Counted from the stretch's first letter, positions 10,321 to 21,813 are shown. The stretch: 64,000 nt of DNA from Hyaloraphidium curvatum (GCA_025558095.1 JAIVFI010000004.1:806001-870000), one strand, 5' to 3'. A program made the numbers and translations. The notes: a model not told the origin generated them from the sequence alone.

Positions 10321-12697
10321 CTACGGCGAGCCCGCGATGCCGACGCGGTTGCCCACACGCACGACGGTCTCGAGCGCCTTTGCGCTGTTGGCCACGAGGT
10401 CCTGGTCCAGTGTCACGATACCTTTCTTGACCAGGAGGATGACTTGGGATCGGGACGTCAGATGGTGCTCGCTGGCCTCCACGGGAGCAGGCAACCCACC
10501 GGTGGAGCCGCCAAACTTGAACAGCCCCATCTCGTCCATCCTCCCGACCTGCTGGCCCTCCTTGACCAGCCAGACGATGCTCCCGACCATCATCGCGCCA
10601 ACGGCCACCACCGCCACGCGGCCAAACGTCGGAGAGTTCACGTAGCACACCTCCCGCACGTTCTCGCCAAACACGTTGACGGTCGAGCGCACCGCCATGG
10701 GGTTGACGGTGTAGTAGTGCCCCGGGATCCGCACGGGCACGATCTTGTCCACGCGGCCGTCGACGGGGCAGTGCCAGCGGTGGTAGTCCTGGGGGGCCAG
10801 CCGGTGGATCACCATCGTGCAGTCCTGGAACTCCTTGGATATCTTGGCGTCCCCGCCGAGCAGCTGGAACACGGTGAAGTCGGTCCCCTTGACCCAGATC
10901 TTGGTGGCCTCCGTAACGGTCGGGAAGCACGTGAGCCTGCAGTCCGCGGCAGAGACGAGCACCTTAGGATCGCCCGGCGAGTCCAGCTTCCGCATGCCCG
11001 GCTTCAGCCCGCGGGAAAAGAAGTCGTTCATGTTGGCGTACTCCGACAGGGGCTTGGCGATCTCGTCCACGTCAATCGAGTAGGTCTTGATAAAGTCCGG
11101 AATCTCGGCCTTGCTTGCCGGGTCGTCGTACAGCGGGCCGTGCGCCATCGTCGCGCTCTTGAGCGCGTTCTCCACCGTCGCCATCTCGACGGCGCTGCGG
11201 CTGACCCGGTTCCGGTACAAAAGCTGGATTCCCAGCCGTACGTAGGACGGTATGTACTCCTCCTCCAGCCGGCCCGTCTCGCGGTTCTGCACCAGGATGT
11301 GGCCCTCCACGGAACCGACCTTGTACGTGCCGAAGCCGAACCTGGTGAGCAGGTAGGTCGACCACGAGGTGTAGAGCCCGCGGGCGGCGGCGTCCTCGGT
11401 GAGGTACGTCGACGTCGAAAACCTGGATGCCGACGCGCACACGAGCAGGTGGTCCATCTGCTGTGCGGCGAGGGGCAGGGAGGATGTCGGGTCCGCGTCG
11501 GGAAAGGGGAGCCCGCACGAGATGCAGGTGGGTGCGGGCGGGGCGGCGCCGCCCGCGGGGCGCTTGAGCGAGCCGAGGCTACCCAGGACTTTCTTCTTGA
11601 CGGATCCCGTAGCTCCGGATGCGGCTGCCGCGTCCGTGGCTGCTGGATCGAGCACCCAATCACGCTGGTACCAGGCCTCGACAAACTCGTCGACGGGCAT
11701 CTCGTCGCGGTTCCCGAAAATAGATTCCACGTTCCCGTCGCGGTAGAACGGGCCCAGGTTCTCGTGGTCGAGCAGCATCGCGTCGGCGACCGTCACGTGG
11801 GTAAGGGGCCGCAACGGGGGCGGTGTGGGCGTCGGGGCGGGGGAGATGGCGGCTTTCTTCGCCAGAGGATGGTTGTCCGACCGGGTGGAATGCAGGATGG
11901 TGAGAAGCAGGTTTCGAAGCAGGTGCACCCGGGGCGTGAAGCCCGCCCGGACGTTGAGCACGATCGGAGGGAGCTTCTCGACCGTCCCATCGGGCTTGAC
12001 CACGGGAGGCTGCTGTACCTCCAGCCTCCTGTCCTTCATCTTGGGCAACCGCAGCCCCGGGGCCCGCACGGGGCGCACACCAGGACCTGGAGCCTGGGGA
12101 TGGCCCACATCCGAGTCGTCGGTCTCCCAGTAGTCCTTGGCGTCACGCTGCGCCTGGTCCACGATGTCCGCGATCTCCACCGAGAGGTCCGTGCCGATGG
12201 CTTCGTTGTCGCCCGTCACATGGTGATCCCGGAGGGCGAAAACGACGTCGAAAGCCACGGCCTGCTGGAGCACCGCGAAATCGGGCACTGTCTCCGCGAC
12301 GAGCACCTTGGCCGGGCCGGTGCCGGGTTCCTGCGCGTACGAATTGGTCTTGAAGCTCCGAGCACCTAACGAGACGACCACAAAGGGCGTCCAGCGGCGC
12401 GCCGGTTCGCGAAAGACCGTGCTGGCGATCCTCGAGAGGTGTTGCCGCTCCGGGAGGTTCTCGATGCTTACGACTGCAACGCGCCGGTCAGCAGGCGGAA
12501 GAACGTCGAGCCGCTCGTGACCCGCTTTCTATCTTTAAGGACCCAAGGAGCTCCCCGGGGATCATCTCTCTCTTCTCCGGGCCGCCTTCCGGGATCGGTT
12601 TCGCGGGCTCGGTCTCGGCGAGGTTGTCGAGGCCCAGGCGCGCGAACTGGGCCTCGAGGGTGCCCGCCTCGGTGAGGGCCGCTTCCGAAGTGGCCAT
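10321..12697 (-). CDS. PSD2: Phosphatidylserine decarboxylase, PSD2 type with C2 domain
   Basis: Makes phosphatidylethanolamine from phosphatidylserine; PSD2-type enzymes act on endosomal/Golgi membranes. A C2-like module at the N-terminus contains WTPFVVVSLGARSFKT. Further on come a Cys-pair segment (CISCGLPF) and the decarboxylase domain: NDFFSRGLKPG, the triad Asp in VSAADCRLTCF, the His motif QDYHRWHCPVDG, and the self-cleavage site GGST, where the Ser becomes the pyruvoyl group. GGST rather than LGST is the PSD2 form. Intron 10443-10499 (GTGGGT donor, 57 bp, in frame) sits directly after GGST; removing it gives GGST-VILLVKKG as in homologues. The 5' exon is uncertain: ATG at 12697 (MATSEAALTEAG) probably joins the C2 exon through an intron near 12476-12529. 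Identity is firm, the N-terminal splice is not. Confidence 0.9.
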
Positions 12698-13170
12698 TTC
12701 GTCGTCCGGTGGCCGTACGCTGGTCGACAGAACGGAATGCGAGGTGGAGGTTGCGGGTCCACGCGGATCGCGATGTTGCCCAAGCCCCGAAAAGGCGCAG
12801 ATCGCCGGCCACCCAACAGTTCCAATATCCCGCGACATCAAGGAAGTCTACAGAGAGAGCACCCTAGGGCACTTCTCTTGATTGGAAACAGACTGTCGCC
12901 CGTTCTTTTGATGATGGTGCTTCCAAGCAAGACGTCATTGTGAGATGGCGTTGCGCAGTCATTCCTGCAGCGATCGGCCAGATGCGGCACTGATGCTTGC
13001 GGGATACTTCTGAATACTCTCCTGCGGCCATGGGAGCTGAAGGCAGGGTGCGGCGCCTGGGGACACATTTGAGCGCAAAGGCGCATCAGCTTTGCCACCG
13101 TCGACCACGCCGACTTTTCTCGTGGAAGGACCACGTCTCCCAGGGCGGAGCGAATCCCGTCTCGCTTGCG
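12698..13170. other. Divergent intergenic region
   Basis: About 470 bp between the divergent PSD2 and monocarboxylate permease genes. No other gene is supported; it should contain both promoters. Confidence 0.4.
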
Positions 13171-14878
13171 ATGGCTTCGTCTTTAGGCAACGATGTTGTT
13201 CCGCCCGCGCCGCCCGCGCCGCCCGTGTCGCTGGCGACGGAGGCGCCTCTGCCGTCCCCCGCGGCTGCGGACCTCCTTTCAGCCGAACACGACGTTTCCG
13301 ACGGGAGCACCGCGGACGTTGCCGTCGATGACGATCCCGCGGAGCCGGCCAAGGGCTCCGAAATGGCCGGGGCCGGGGCGGACGGGAAGGCCGTGGAGAT
13401 GGAGATGGACGAACTGAAAGCGGAGCCGCCGGAAGGGGCAACCCCCGCATTACCAGCGCCTCCAGACGGCGGCTATGGGTGGATCCTGGTCATGGCCTGT
13501 TTCCTGACGCAGGCTTTTACTTTTGGTTATCAAACCAGTTTTGGACCTTTCCAGAGGTACTGTCAACGAACCATTCCCCGCCGCCAGTTCTAACGAACAT
13601 TTCAGGTACTTCGTAACCAACCAGACGTTCGGACCTGGCACGACGAACGTGCAGATCGCCTTTGTCTCGTCGCTATGCTCGGCAATCACCTTCATCGTCG
13701 GCCCCTTCACCGCGGCCGTGATTGCCAAGATCGGGTTCCGCGCGACGGCCATCACTGGGTCGCTGCTGCTCGCGCTCGGCCTCGAGCTCGCTTCCCTTGC
13801 CAACGCCGTGTGGCAGCTTTACCTGTCCTACTCCCTCATCGGCGGCATCGGCATTGCGCTGGCGTACATCCCATCGACATCCGTCGTTCCGCAATGGTTC
13901 GGCAAGCGGATGGGGCTCGCAATGGGGATCGCAATAGCCGGTGGCGGCATCGGGGGCCTCATCCTCGCCCCCGTGAGCCAGGCATTAATGGACGCGTACG
14001 ACTGGCGCATGGCCTACCGCGTCGGCGGCGCCATCGCCGGCGGCGTGGGGAGCCTTGCCGGCCTGCTTATCAAGGCGAGGCTCCCGCCGGCGAAGCGGAC
14101 GGGCAGCCTGCTGCAGCAGTACGATTTCCACCGGTTCAAGGACTTCACGTTCACGAGGCTGTATCTTTCGATCATGATGGCCTCTCTGTCGTTCTTTGTG
14201 CCCTACGTGTTTGTGCCCCTGTACGCGGGCTCGATCGGCATCCCGCCGACGACAGCCTCGGTCATCATCGGCCTCATGAACGCCCTCAACGCGGTGTGAG
14301 TACTCCTCGGTTAGGGTGGACATGCCTGAATCTCACTCTTATCTCCAGGGGCCGTATTGTCATGGGCTTTGTCGCCGACTACTTCGGCGCAATGAACACT
14401 TGGTTGGTCCGACGGTCGCTTCTTCGCGCTCTCGAGAGCTCACCGCCGGAAACCCAGGCTCCTCAACATCTGGCTCTGCACCATGTCGATCCTCCTGATC
14501 TGGACCAACGCGTCGACGCTGGGCCTGCTCATCTTCTTCGCCGTCTGGTTCGGCTTCACCGGCGGCGCCTTCACCTCCCTGTACCCGCTCAATGCCGCCA
14601 AGATCTGGGGCGCCCAGGGCGCCGCCGCGCTCATGGGCGTCCTCTTCACCTCGCTCATCCCCGGCGGGCTCCTCGGGGCCGTACTCGGGGGCGCCATCCT
14701 GGACTCGACCACGACCGTGGCGCCGGACGGGAGCAAGCAGTACCATTTCCTGGGTCTGCAGCTCTACACCGGCTTCATGATCATGATCTCGGCGCTTATT
14801 CTCCTCTGGGTCCGGCTGGAACGGGGCAACACGATAGGGAAGGAAGGTGTGATCAAGGGCTTGAAGCTCCTCATCTGA
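13171..14878 (+). CDS. MFS monocarboxylate transporter-like permease (MCT/Mch family)
   Basis: Exons 13171-13556, 13606-14295, 14349-14402 and 14458-14878 give 516 aa. After an acidic cytosolic N-terminus of ~105 residues comes the MCT signature PPDGGYGWILVMACFL leading into TM1. About twelve hydrophobic helices follow, with the TM4-5 stretch SYSLIGGIGIALAYIPS and the TM8-9 loop GRIVMGFVADYFG, as in fungal Mch proteins. The introns are 49, 53 and 55 bp (GTACTG, GTGAGT, GTTGGT donors), and the third exon is only 54 nt. Family members carry monocarboxylates or related small organic acids. Fungal members often have other or unknown substrates, so none is assigned. Confidence 0.92.
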
Positions 14879-14972
14879 TCATTAGAACGTGGTTGGGATC
14901 TCGAAACCGCGGCACCTGCCCCCGCCCTCCACACGTCAGCTTCCTCGCATCGCGTCCGCTTCTTGTTGCGTT

Positions 14973-15036
14973 TGGGAAAAGGGGGGGGGGGGAGGGGGAG
15001 AAAGAGAAGGGGGAAAGGGGAGAAGGAAAAAGGGAG
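14973..15036 (+). repeat. Polypurine tract
   Basis: About 64 consecutive purines, including a run of 12 G, lie between the permease stop codon and the beta-lactamase-like gene. The complementary strand is a pure pyrimidine tract. It is low-complexity sequence able in principle to form triplex or G-quadruplex structures. Confidence 0.85.
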
Positions 15037-15245
15037 TCGACGTCGTTGAGCTTCCACACGGCAAACACGGCCGCGTTGTAGGTGATGTAGAGGAATGACG
15101 CTTCGCCGAGGGACGGAACGCGAGCCATCGCGCTGCGGCGGGCGGGAACATGAAAGTGGTGACCCGCGCGCCGCCCAATCGAACACTGTCTCCCGCGCCT
15201 TCCTCGTCGCGAATCACGTCTCGATCGCCGGCGAACCGCACGTAA

Positions 15246-16828
15246 ATGTCGGCATCGTCGGCCTCGGGCGCCGGCCCGGCGGTTGCCGCAGCCCTCGGCG
15301 CCGCCGCGCTCGCCTCCCTCTCCCTCGCCCGCAGCGGCGCCCACGCCACCACGGTTCCCTCCCTCACCTTCAACACCCTCGGGCGGCCGACGACCTACGT
15401 CGGGGGCTACGTTGCACCGGGCTACGAGGCCGTGCTGGACGCGTACAGGGCCAACTTCGAGGCGGGGGACGAAGTCGGCTCGACGCTCACCATCATGGTC
15501 AAGGGGAGAAAGGTCGTGGACCTGCACGGCGGGTGGACGGACGCGAGCTTCAAGACGCCCTACTCGGGCGAGACGGTCAACGTCGTGTTCTCGGCCGGCA
15601 AAGCGGTCGAGACCTTTGTCGCGCTCTACTGCATCTCGAAGGGCCATTTCAAGCTGGAGGACAAGATCGCGTCCATTTGGCCAGAGTTTGACGCCGGGGG
15701 CAAAGAAGACGTGACCGTAGAGGACCTCCTAGCGCACCGCGGCGGCGTGGCATGGCTAGATAAGGACCGCAACACCGTCTCCGTGGTCGACATGCGCGAG
15801 GAGAACCTCGGCGCGCTGGCGGACAGGATCGCGGGGCAGCCCCACAACTTCCCCGGCGGAAACAAGCAGGCCTACCACGCCATCACCCGCGGATGGTACC
15901 TCAACGAGATCATCCGCCGGCAGACGGGGATGTCGATGGGCAGGATCTGGCGCGAGGTGCTCAACCCGCTCCTCGGGACCGAGATCTTTGTCGGGCTGCC
16001 CGAGGAGGAGCAGTGGCGGCGCGCGGACCTTGTCGCGTACCCGCTGTGGAAAACGGTTACGCGGCAGTACCTCCCCGGGGCCGTCACGGGGCAGACAGCC
16101 CTGCCCGTCGTGAGTTGACGCTGCTTGCCCGCACGGTGGTCACACGGACTTACTGTGCGCCCCAATCGCCACAGGACCCATCTCACCAGGAATTCCTCCG
16201 CAACCCGCGCGCCTACCTCTCCCGCGGCGACGTCCCCCCTCGTATTTTGATCATGATGACGTCCCCCCGCATGCCTCCCCCGCATTCGGCCGTCCCGTTC
16301 CCCGAACGGTGCAACCTCCCCTCCTACACCGCCGGCGAGGGCACCAGCTTCTGCACCGTGACCAACGCGCGCTCGCTCGCCAAGGTTGCGGCGGTGCTGG
16401 CTGCGGGTGGCACCGCCGAGGTCCGGGACCCGGTCGGCGGGGGAACCAAGGCGGTCAGGCTGGTGGATCCCGGTGTGCTCGAAGCGGCGCTGGAAATGGC
16501 GCCCGACCTGGGGCCGGACGTGAACCTGGGGCCGTCGATGCCGCCTCTGACACGGTGCGGCTTCGGCAGGGGGCAGGGATACAGGGTTCCCAACTCGTTC
16601 CGGGGGGACGACGGCGCTTTCAGGCCAAAGGATTCTGACTGGGACTGGATGGGGTGGGATGGTATGGGCGGCAATATGTGCGTTTTCGAGAGGACGAGGG
16701 GGATCGCGGTTGGGTACGCTGTGAATGGCCTGCATCCAGGGGGCGGTTGGAACGACCGCAGGCTCGGCAGGGTGCTGGAGGCCTTTGCTGCGTGCTTCGA
16801 CAAGGCGGAGGGCAGGTCCAAGCTGTGA
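15246..16828 (+). CDS. Serine beta-lactamase/esterase-family hydrolase (paralogue 1)
   Basis: Exons 15246-16109 and 16175-16828 give 505 aa. The N-terminus has an Ala-rich hydrophobic stretch (residues ~10-30) that could be a signal or membrane anchor. Landmarks are GGYVAPGYEAVLDAY, VVDLHGGWTD, the catalytic S-x-x-K as SAGK (Ser116, Lys119), CISKGHFKLEDKIASIWPEF, LLAHRGGVAW and YHAITRGWYLNEI, where the Tyr is the probable second catalytic residue. This is the class C beta-lactamase/LACTB/EstB fold; eukaryotic members are usually esterases or peptidases rather than antibiotic-degrading enzymes. A paralogue with five introns lies at 29759-31409. The single intron (65 bp) has GTGAGT and a CACAG acceptor. 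It converges on the RING gene with 40 bp between stops. Confidence 0.88.
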
Positions 16829-16868
16829 ATTGCACCGACATGAACTAGACCGATTTGGGTATCGCGCC

Positions 16869-18122
16869 TCAATCATCCTCGCTCTCGCTCAACAGCACCG
16901 CCCTCCTCTTCCTCCGCGGGGCCACCACGCTCCCCTCGCTCTCCTCCTCCACCGCCGCGTCGTCGTCGCTCCACCTGATCCGCGCGCCCGCCTCTTCTTC
17001 CTCTTCTTCCGACGAGGAGGTGGACGCCGGGCGCGGGGGCCGGCGTCGCGCGCGGGGTACCTGGCCGATGTCCGCCGACGAGGCGCCCGAGCCCGACGCT
17101 GATTCCGATCCTGATTCCGAGCCCGACTCCGATCCCGAGTTAGATTCCGATTCCGAGGCCTGCGCGGATTCCTCGGAGGGCGAGTGCTGCGACGCGTCGG
17201 CGCCGTCCGTCACGAACGAGTCGTCCGACGCCGGGACCCCATCCGGTGCGGCACCCCGCGCGCCGGGTTCCGAGCCCGACGCCGACTCGTCGATGTCCTC
17301 TGCCACGCCGTGGTCCGGATCGTCCTCCCCGAAAGACCCGTCCTCCTCAACGCCGTCTGGGAGATCCTCATCGTCGAACGATTCGTCGCCCGAACCGCCG
17401 CCGCCGAGGTAGTAATCCACGTCCCCGCTCCCCACCTCGCTGTCGCTGTACGCCTCCGCGTCGAGCCACTCCCCGCCGTCGTCGGGGAAGTCCCCGTACT
17501 CCCCGTCCCACACCGCGCCGCACCGCTCGCAGGCGCCGTCGTCCTCCTCGAGCTCGAAAAGGCACGAGGGACACCGCACGACGCCATCCGCGGCGTCGAA
17601 GACCGGGAGGTTGCTGGGGGGCTGCGGGAACAGCTCGGCCCAGGGGTCCGTGCCGGCGGGAGGGCGGGCCGCGGATTCGCGTGCGGCGTGCTCCGCGGCG
17701 TGGCCCTGCAGCGAGGCCGCGAGCGAGGCGAATTCGGCGGCGGCGAGGTTGGGCGCCGGGCGGGAGACGCACGGGCGGCGGCACTGCGGGCACCAAAGGC
17801 GGGTGCGGCCGGGTGCGGCGGCGAGGGAGGAGAAGTGCGATTTCAGGCACGGCGAGCAGAAGGAGTGGCCGCAGCCGGGGAGCAGGTGCGGCGCGCAGAG
17901 GATGTCGAGACAGATGCCGCACGTGGCGGCGTGGGCAAGCTTGGCGGCGGCGGCGGGCGGGAGGGGCGGGGCGGGAGGGCTCGCCGAGGGGGCTGCCCCG
18001 TGGCCGGCGGGTTCTGCCGCCTGGGCCGAGTCCTGCGCCGACACCGCCGACGCCGAGCCCTGCGATGCGGCAGCCGGCTCGATCTCGGCCACGATCCACC
18101 GCGAGCGGTGTGGGCTCGGCAT
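16869..18122 (-). CDS. RING-finger protein with acidic Ser/Asp/Glu-rich tail
   Basis: Single exon, 417 aa from the ATG at 18122; an upstream open frame exists but lacks features. A C3HC4 RING spans about residues 62-110 (CGICLDILCAPHLLPGCGHSFC, then CPQCRRPC), indicating an E3 ubiquitin ligase role by family knowledge. A second small zinc ribbon (CPSC ... CERC) follows near residue 185. The C-terminal ~200 residues are highly acidic, include a Ser-Glu-Ser-Gly simple repeat, and end in two clusters of phosphorylatable SEEEEEE/SESEDD next to basic KRKRR-type patches, which suggests nuclear location. Its target is unknown. Confidence 0.85.
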   Translation of the reverse strand: MPSPHRSRWIVAEIEPAAASQGSASAVSAQDSAQAAEPAGHGAAPSASPPAPPLPPAAAAKLAHAATCGICLDILCAPHLLPGCGHSFCSPCLKSHFSSLAAAPGRTRLWCPQCRRPCVSRPAPNLAAAEFASLAASLQGHAAEHAARESAARPPAGTDPWAELFPQPPSNLPVFDAADGVVRCPSCLFELEEDDGACERCGAVWDGEYGDFPDDGGEWLDAEAYSDSEVGSGDVDYYLGGGGSGDESFDDEDLPDGVEEDGSFGEDDPDHGVAEDIDESASGSEPGARGAAPDGVPASDDSFVTDGADASQHSPSEESAQASESESNSGSESGSESGSESASGSGASSADIGQVPRARRRPPRPASTSSSEEEEEEAGARIRWSDDDAAVEEESEGSVVAPRRKRRAVLLSESEDD

Positions 18123-18882
18123 CTTTCGGGCGCCCGGGGCGAACTGGTCACGGGGCGTAAACAAGGCACGCGGGGCCGAACTCCGGGGAGCGGCGCGTGC
18201 CCGGACCTCGAAGCACGGAGAATAGGCTCGGGAGAACGAGCACGAGGAGCTTGAGGCCAGTCGATGCCCGCGAGGACGGCCCAGGCTCACCAGAAGCGTG
18301 TGTTTTGTTGGGCTCTCAGATGGGCGTCGCGCGGGGTGTGTAATGGGCGTCGCGACACCGGTCTCAATGAATCCGGGGTCGCCCCACAGGAAGTTCAATC
18401 TTTGATGCAGCGAACAATAGCTCGCGCTCATGGGAGGGGGGCCGAGTTCGACGACGTAATGGTCTCGGTGATGATCAGACTGGGTGGCGTGCGCACACTC
18501 ATGGTCGACGCTGCCTGCGCCCTCGATACTCGTTTCTTGCCGGAATCATCACATCGGCCACAGCCCCCGACATACAGCACCCGCTGAGGAGACGCGGCTC
18601 TACCCCAAGCCTCTTCATCCTCCCGGCCGATCCCGTGGCTCACATGCGAGCGCGGAAGGAGGTGGAGCGGACACGGCCTTGAGCCATGCTATTCAACGCC
18701 TGTAGCGGTGACTGGTGTCTCGATGTAGGCCCGACTTGTTCCTCTCAATGCCATCCGATATCGGCCCTGGCTGCCTAGTATTGCGGTCCACGATCAAAGA
18801 TTGCCCCCGATAGTTCGGCAAGAAGCTGACATGGATAGTTCAACGCGGACTTAGATCGGCGTGTTCAACGACTACTTAACAA
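18123..18882. other. Gene-free stretch
   Basis: About 760 bp between divergent genes (RING, minus; membrane protein, plus). I see no coding frame with recognisable features and no RNA gene. Confidence 0.4.
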
Positions 18883-20415
18883 ATGGACACTCCTCCGCCG
18901 CAGCCCCCGCTCCCGGGCGGCCTCACTTCGCGCGAATGGCTTTGCATCCTTCCCGCGCCAGTATCGCCCCGCGGCGAGTTGGGCGAGCGGGACCCGGCCG
19001 ACCCCGCGGCCCGTGCGAGACAAGACGACCCGCTTTCCCCAGCTGCCGCGCTGACGGCGGCCGCCGCCGACCCTTTGCTGCGGCGGCTGACACACGTTTC
19101 GTTTGCTCTCGCGCCTCTGGCCGCCCGCGGCGTTCTGAGGGTGGCGCTGAGCAATATCACGGCAGCGCTGCTCGCCGGCTTTTTGTGGACCAACGGGCGA
19201 GACCAGTTCGGGCAAGCGCAGATCGCAGCCACAACCGCGGTTTTCGTCATGGAGGTCTTTGGGATGGGCTTGGGAGTGCCGCTGGCAATCGCGGCGGCAG
19301 GCGGCGACCCGCGGCAGCCACAGCCCGCGGCGGCGCACAAGAGCGGCATCCTACGAGCCGCCACGTTGGACGCGTGGCCCGAAGCGGGGTTTTGGAGGTA
19401 CCGACGGCTGGCCGCCTCATCGGAAAGCGCTGTCCTGCCGGACGGCAAACCCCTACTCCTCCTCGAGCACTTTGAAGGCGACCAGGACTGCTGCTGCCCC
19501 CGACCAACATGCGCGGGCCCCCTCGCCGCGCGCTCCGCCCAGCTGCGCCTCCTGCTCCTGCTCGGCTCCGTGCTCTACGCGGCCTTCTACATCCTCGCCA
19601 AGCACTACACATTCTGGGTCACCCTCGGCCCGCAGCTGTGGACCTCCCCATGGGCCGTGCTCGGCGCCCTCGCGGTGGCTAATCTCTTCATCAACGAGGG
19701 CGTGAGCTTCTCGGGCGGGTCAGTGTACACCGACAACGTCGCGGTGCGGGAGCTCGACCGCCGGCTGCAGCTGCGCACGGTGCAGTCAGCGCTCGTCGCC
19801 CTGGTGGACCACTTCCGTGGGATGGTCGACTCCGGCACGAACGGTCCGGCAACGGACGCCGAGCATCATTACGCCGAGATCGTCCCCCTGCTGAGGTGCA
19901 GGTGGCAGCAGGACGACTTGCTCCCCCAGATGGCCGCCGCTTCAGTCGCCATCGTCGCAAACGCCCTCGTCGGCATCGTCGTCTACGTGTCCACGGGGAG
20001 CTGCATCCCCGCCTACACCCTCGGTTTCGTCGGCATCGGCCTCTTGCTGCTCGCGTACGTTCTGACCAACGCCGTGATTGGCAACGCCCGCATCGTGCGC
20101 ACCTCTTCCCTGCTGCTCTCCGCCTCGCTCTCGCTCCGGAAACTCCTCTCCTCCCTCGAATCCTCCCCACCCTCTCCCGCAGGCGACCGCCTCGCGCGCC
20201 GCCTCGCGGCGCACGCGGACGTGCTGGATCGCCTCGCGGACGTCCGCGGCGCCGGTGCCAGGCTGCTCGGCGCTCCCGTGACGGCGGGGCTGGCGAGGAG
20301 GCTGCTCGCTGGAGCGCTGACGGCGGGCTTCGCGGCGTGGACTGTGTTGCGGGCCACGGAGGTGGTGGTGACGATTCAGTGCGTGTGCCCGTCGCAGGGG
20401 GCCGATGCTGCTTGA
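18883..20415 (+). CDS. Multi-pass membrane protein of unrecognised family (member 1)
   Basis: Single exon, 510 aa. About seven or eight hydrophobic segments are visible (near residues 85-105, 110-135, 220-245, 255-275, 345-365, 370-395 and 475-500). Loop motifs include LLLEHFEGDQDCCCPRP, with a Cys cluster at about residues 205-212, then VYTDNVAVRELDRRLQLR near 283-300 and TGSCIPAYTLGF near 366. These same motifs recur in the gene at 54358-55727, so the two define a family. There is no signal peptide. I do not recognise a known transporter or receptor. The cytosolic N-terminus is rich in Pro, Asp and Arg. Confidence 0.75.
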   Translation: MDTPPPQPPLPGGLTSREWLCILPAPVSPRGELGERDPADPAARARQDDPLSPAAALTAAAADPLLRRLTHVSFALAPLAARGVLRVALSNITAALLAGFLWTNGRDQFGQAQIAATTAVFVMEVFGMGLGVPLAIAAAGGDPRQPQPAAAHKSGILRAATLDAWPEAGFWRYRRLAASSESAVLPDGKPLLLLEHFEGDQDCCCPRPTCAGPLAARSAQLRLLLLLGSVLYAAFYILAKHYTFWVTLGPQLWTSPWAVLGALAVANLFINEGVSFSGGSVYTDNVAVRELDRRLQLRTVQSALVALVDHFRGMVDSGTNGPATDAEHHYAEIVPLLRCRWQQDDLLPQMAAASVAIVANALVGIVVYVSTGSCIPAYTLGFVGIGLLLLAYVLTNAVIGNARIVRTSSLLLSASLSLRKLLSSLESSPPSPAGDRLARRLAAHADVLDRLADVRGAGARLLGAPVTAGLARRLLAGALTAGFAAWTVLRATEVVVTIQCVCPSQGADAA

Positions 20416-20774
20416 TGTAACCAACGTGATGTTGTAGCTCCGAGTGCGGCGTTTCCGTCACAGGGACGTGCCGGGATTCTCGGAGCATCAGGCTTGCCCG
20501 GGCGTTTAGGGCGTCTCTACTACTTGTACGCGCGGCCGTGAGCTGATGACGTCGTCGCAACTGAGTGGAAGCGGATCAAACACGGTCATCCGGCTTCCTG
20601 CCTGCTTCAGTCGTGCCACCACCATTGATTCTTCGGCCCGGAGTGCACTCCACTCCGCACCGTCTTCAAGAGGTTTGAGCCGGTTAGCGCCGAAGAAATG
20701 GTATCAACGGTCCTTAAGGCGAGCGCGACGCGTCCCTACAACGAAGGCCTCCCGCACCCCGCCACCATCCCGCG
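20416..20774. other. Gene-free stretch
   Basis: Tandem intergenic region between the membrane protein and the mitochondrial uS2 gene; nothing else supported. Confidence 0.4.
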
Positions 20775-21813
20775 ATGGCGTCCTCCGCGGGCCGCCTAAT
20801 ATCTCCCTGCCTATTTTCCCGGCCGGCGGTTCTGCTGCCCCCGCTCGCCCGGGCGCAGTCCGCGCTCCCGGCCGTCGCGCCGCGCGGGCTCACGCCCGCG
20901 GACCGCCGCGCGCGCGCCCTCGCGCGCCTCCGCCAGCTGCGCGAGGACGCCGCCACCGACGGCGCCGCCGCGTACCTCCCGCCGCCGTACCTGCTCCCCG
21001 GCGGCCGCAGTCCCTTGGGCGCCGCCGCGGCCGTCACGCTGCCCGCCCTACTCGCCGCCGGCCTGCACCTCGGCCACAAGCCGCGGCGCCTGTCGCCGTA
21101 CATGCTGCCGTACATCTTCGGCGAGCGCGCAGGCGTGCACATCATCAACCTCGAGCACACTCTGGCGGCGCTGAGGCGGGCGATGAACGTCGCCAGGGAG
21201 ATCGCCGCCCGGGGGGGCGCCATCCTGTTCGTCGGCCAGCGCCCCGCTCTGCACCGGATCGCGGTCGACGCGGCGAAGGAGTCGGGCGGGTACTTTTGCA
21301 TCGACTGGAAGGAGGGCCTGGTGACCAACAAGGAGCGCATGCTGAAGCGGAGCACGGGGTTCGACCCCTCGCGCGCCGTGCAGCGCGAACCCGCACCCGG
21401 CGTCGCGCCGATCCTCTTCCAGCCGACCGTAAGCACCGGCTGCTCCGCCTTCCGCTCCCCGCCTGATCGCTCCCCGGCCCGGCGTGCAGGTCCACACGCC
21501 GCACCTCATCGTCTTCCTCGACATGCCCAACACCATGCCCGCCGTCTACGAAGCCATCCAGTGCGGCATCCCCACCGTCGCCGTGGTCGACACCGACATG
21601 GACCCCCGGAAAGTCACATACCCCGTGCCCGGGAACGACGACTCGGCGGCGAGCGTCGGGTACGTCGCGGAATGCTTGGCGAGGGCGGCGAGGGAGGGGC
21701 TGGAGGTGCGGACGGCGGGGGTGACGGGGAAGCAGGCGCGGCCGGTGAGGAAGGTGGAGAGGAAGGAGGAGGGGGAGGCGTCGTGGGGGGAGGGGTGGGA
21801 CGCGCCGACGTGA
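20775..21813 (+). CDS. MRPS2: Mitochondrial ribosomal protein uS2m
   Basis: Exons 20775-21428 and 21490-21813 (61-bp intron, GTAAGC donor) give 325 aa. The N-terminal ~60 residues are Arg/Ala-rich and lack acidic residues early on, as expected for a mitochondrial targeting peptide. The uS2 fold shows in LHLGHKPRRLSPYMLPYIFG, VHIINLEHTLAALRRA, ILFVGQRPALHRI, IDWKEGLVTNKERM, and after the intron VFLDMPNTMPAVYEAIQCGIPTVAVVDTDMDP. It is a component of the mitochondrial small ribosomal subunit. The Lys/Glu/Trp-rich C-terminal tail is lineage-specific. Confidence 0.93.

Noticed and set aside
10288-12369. 693-codon plus-strand frame
   Set aside because: Exact antisense of PSD2, which has clear catalytic motifs on the minus strand.
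13675-15081. 468-codon plus frame, His/Arg-rich
   Set aside because: Alternative frame of the permease gene, passing through its introns.
17184-18254. 356-codon plus frame
   Set aside because: Antisense of the RING gene; no domain.
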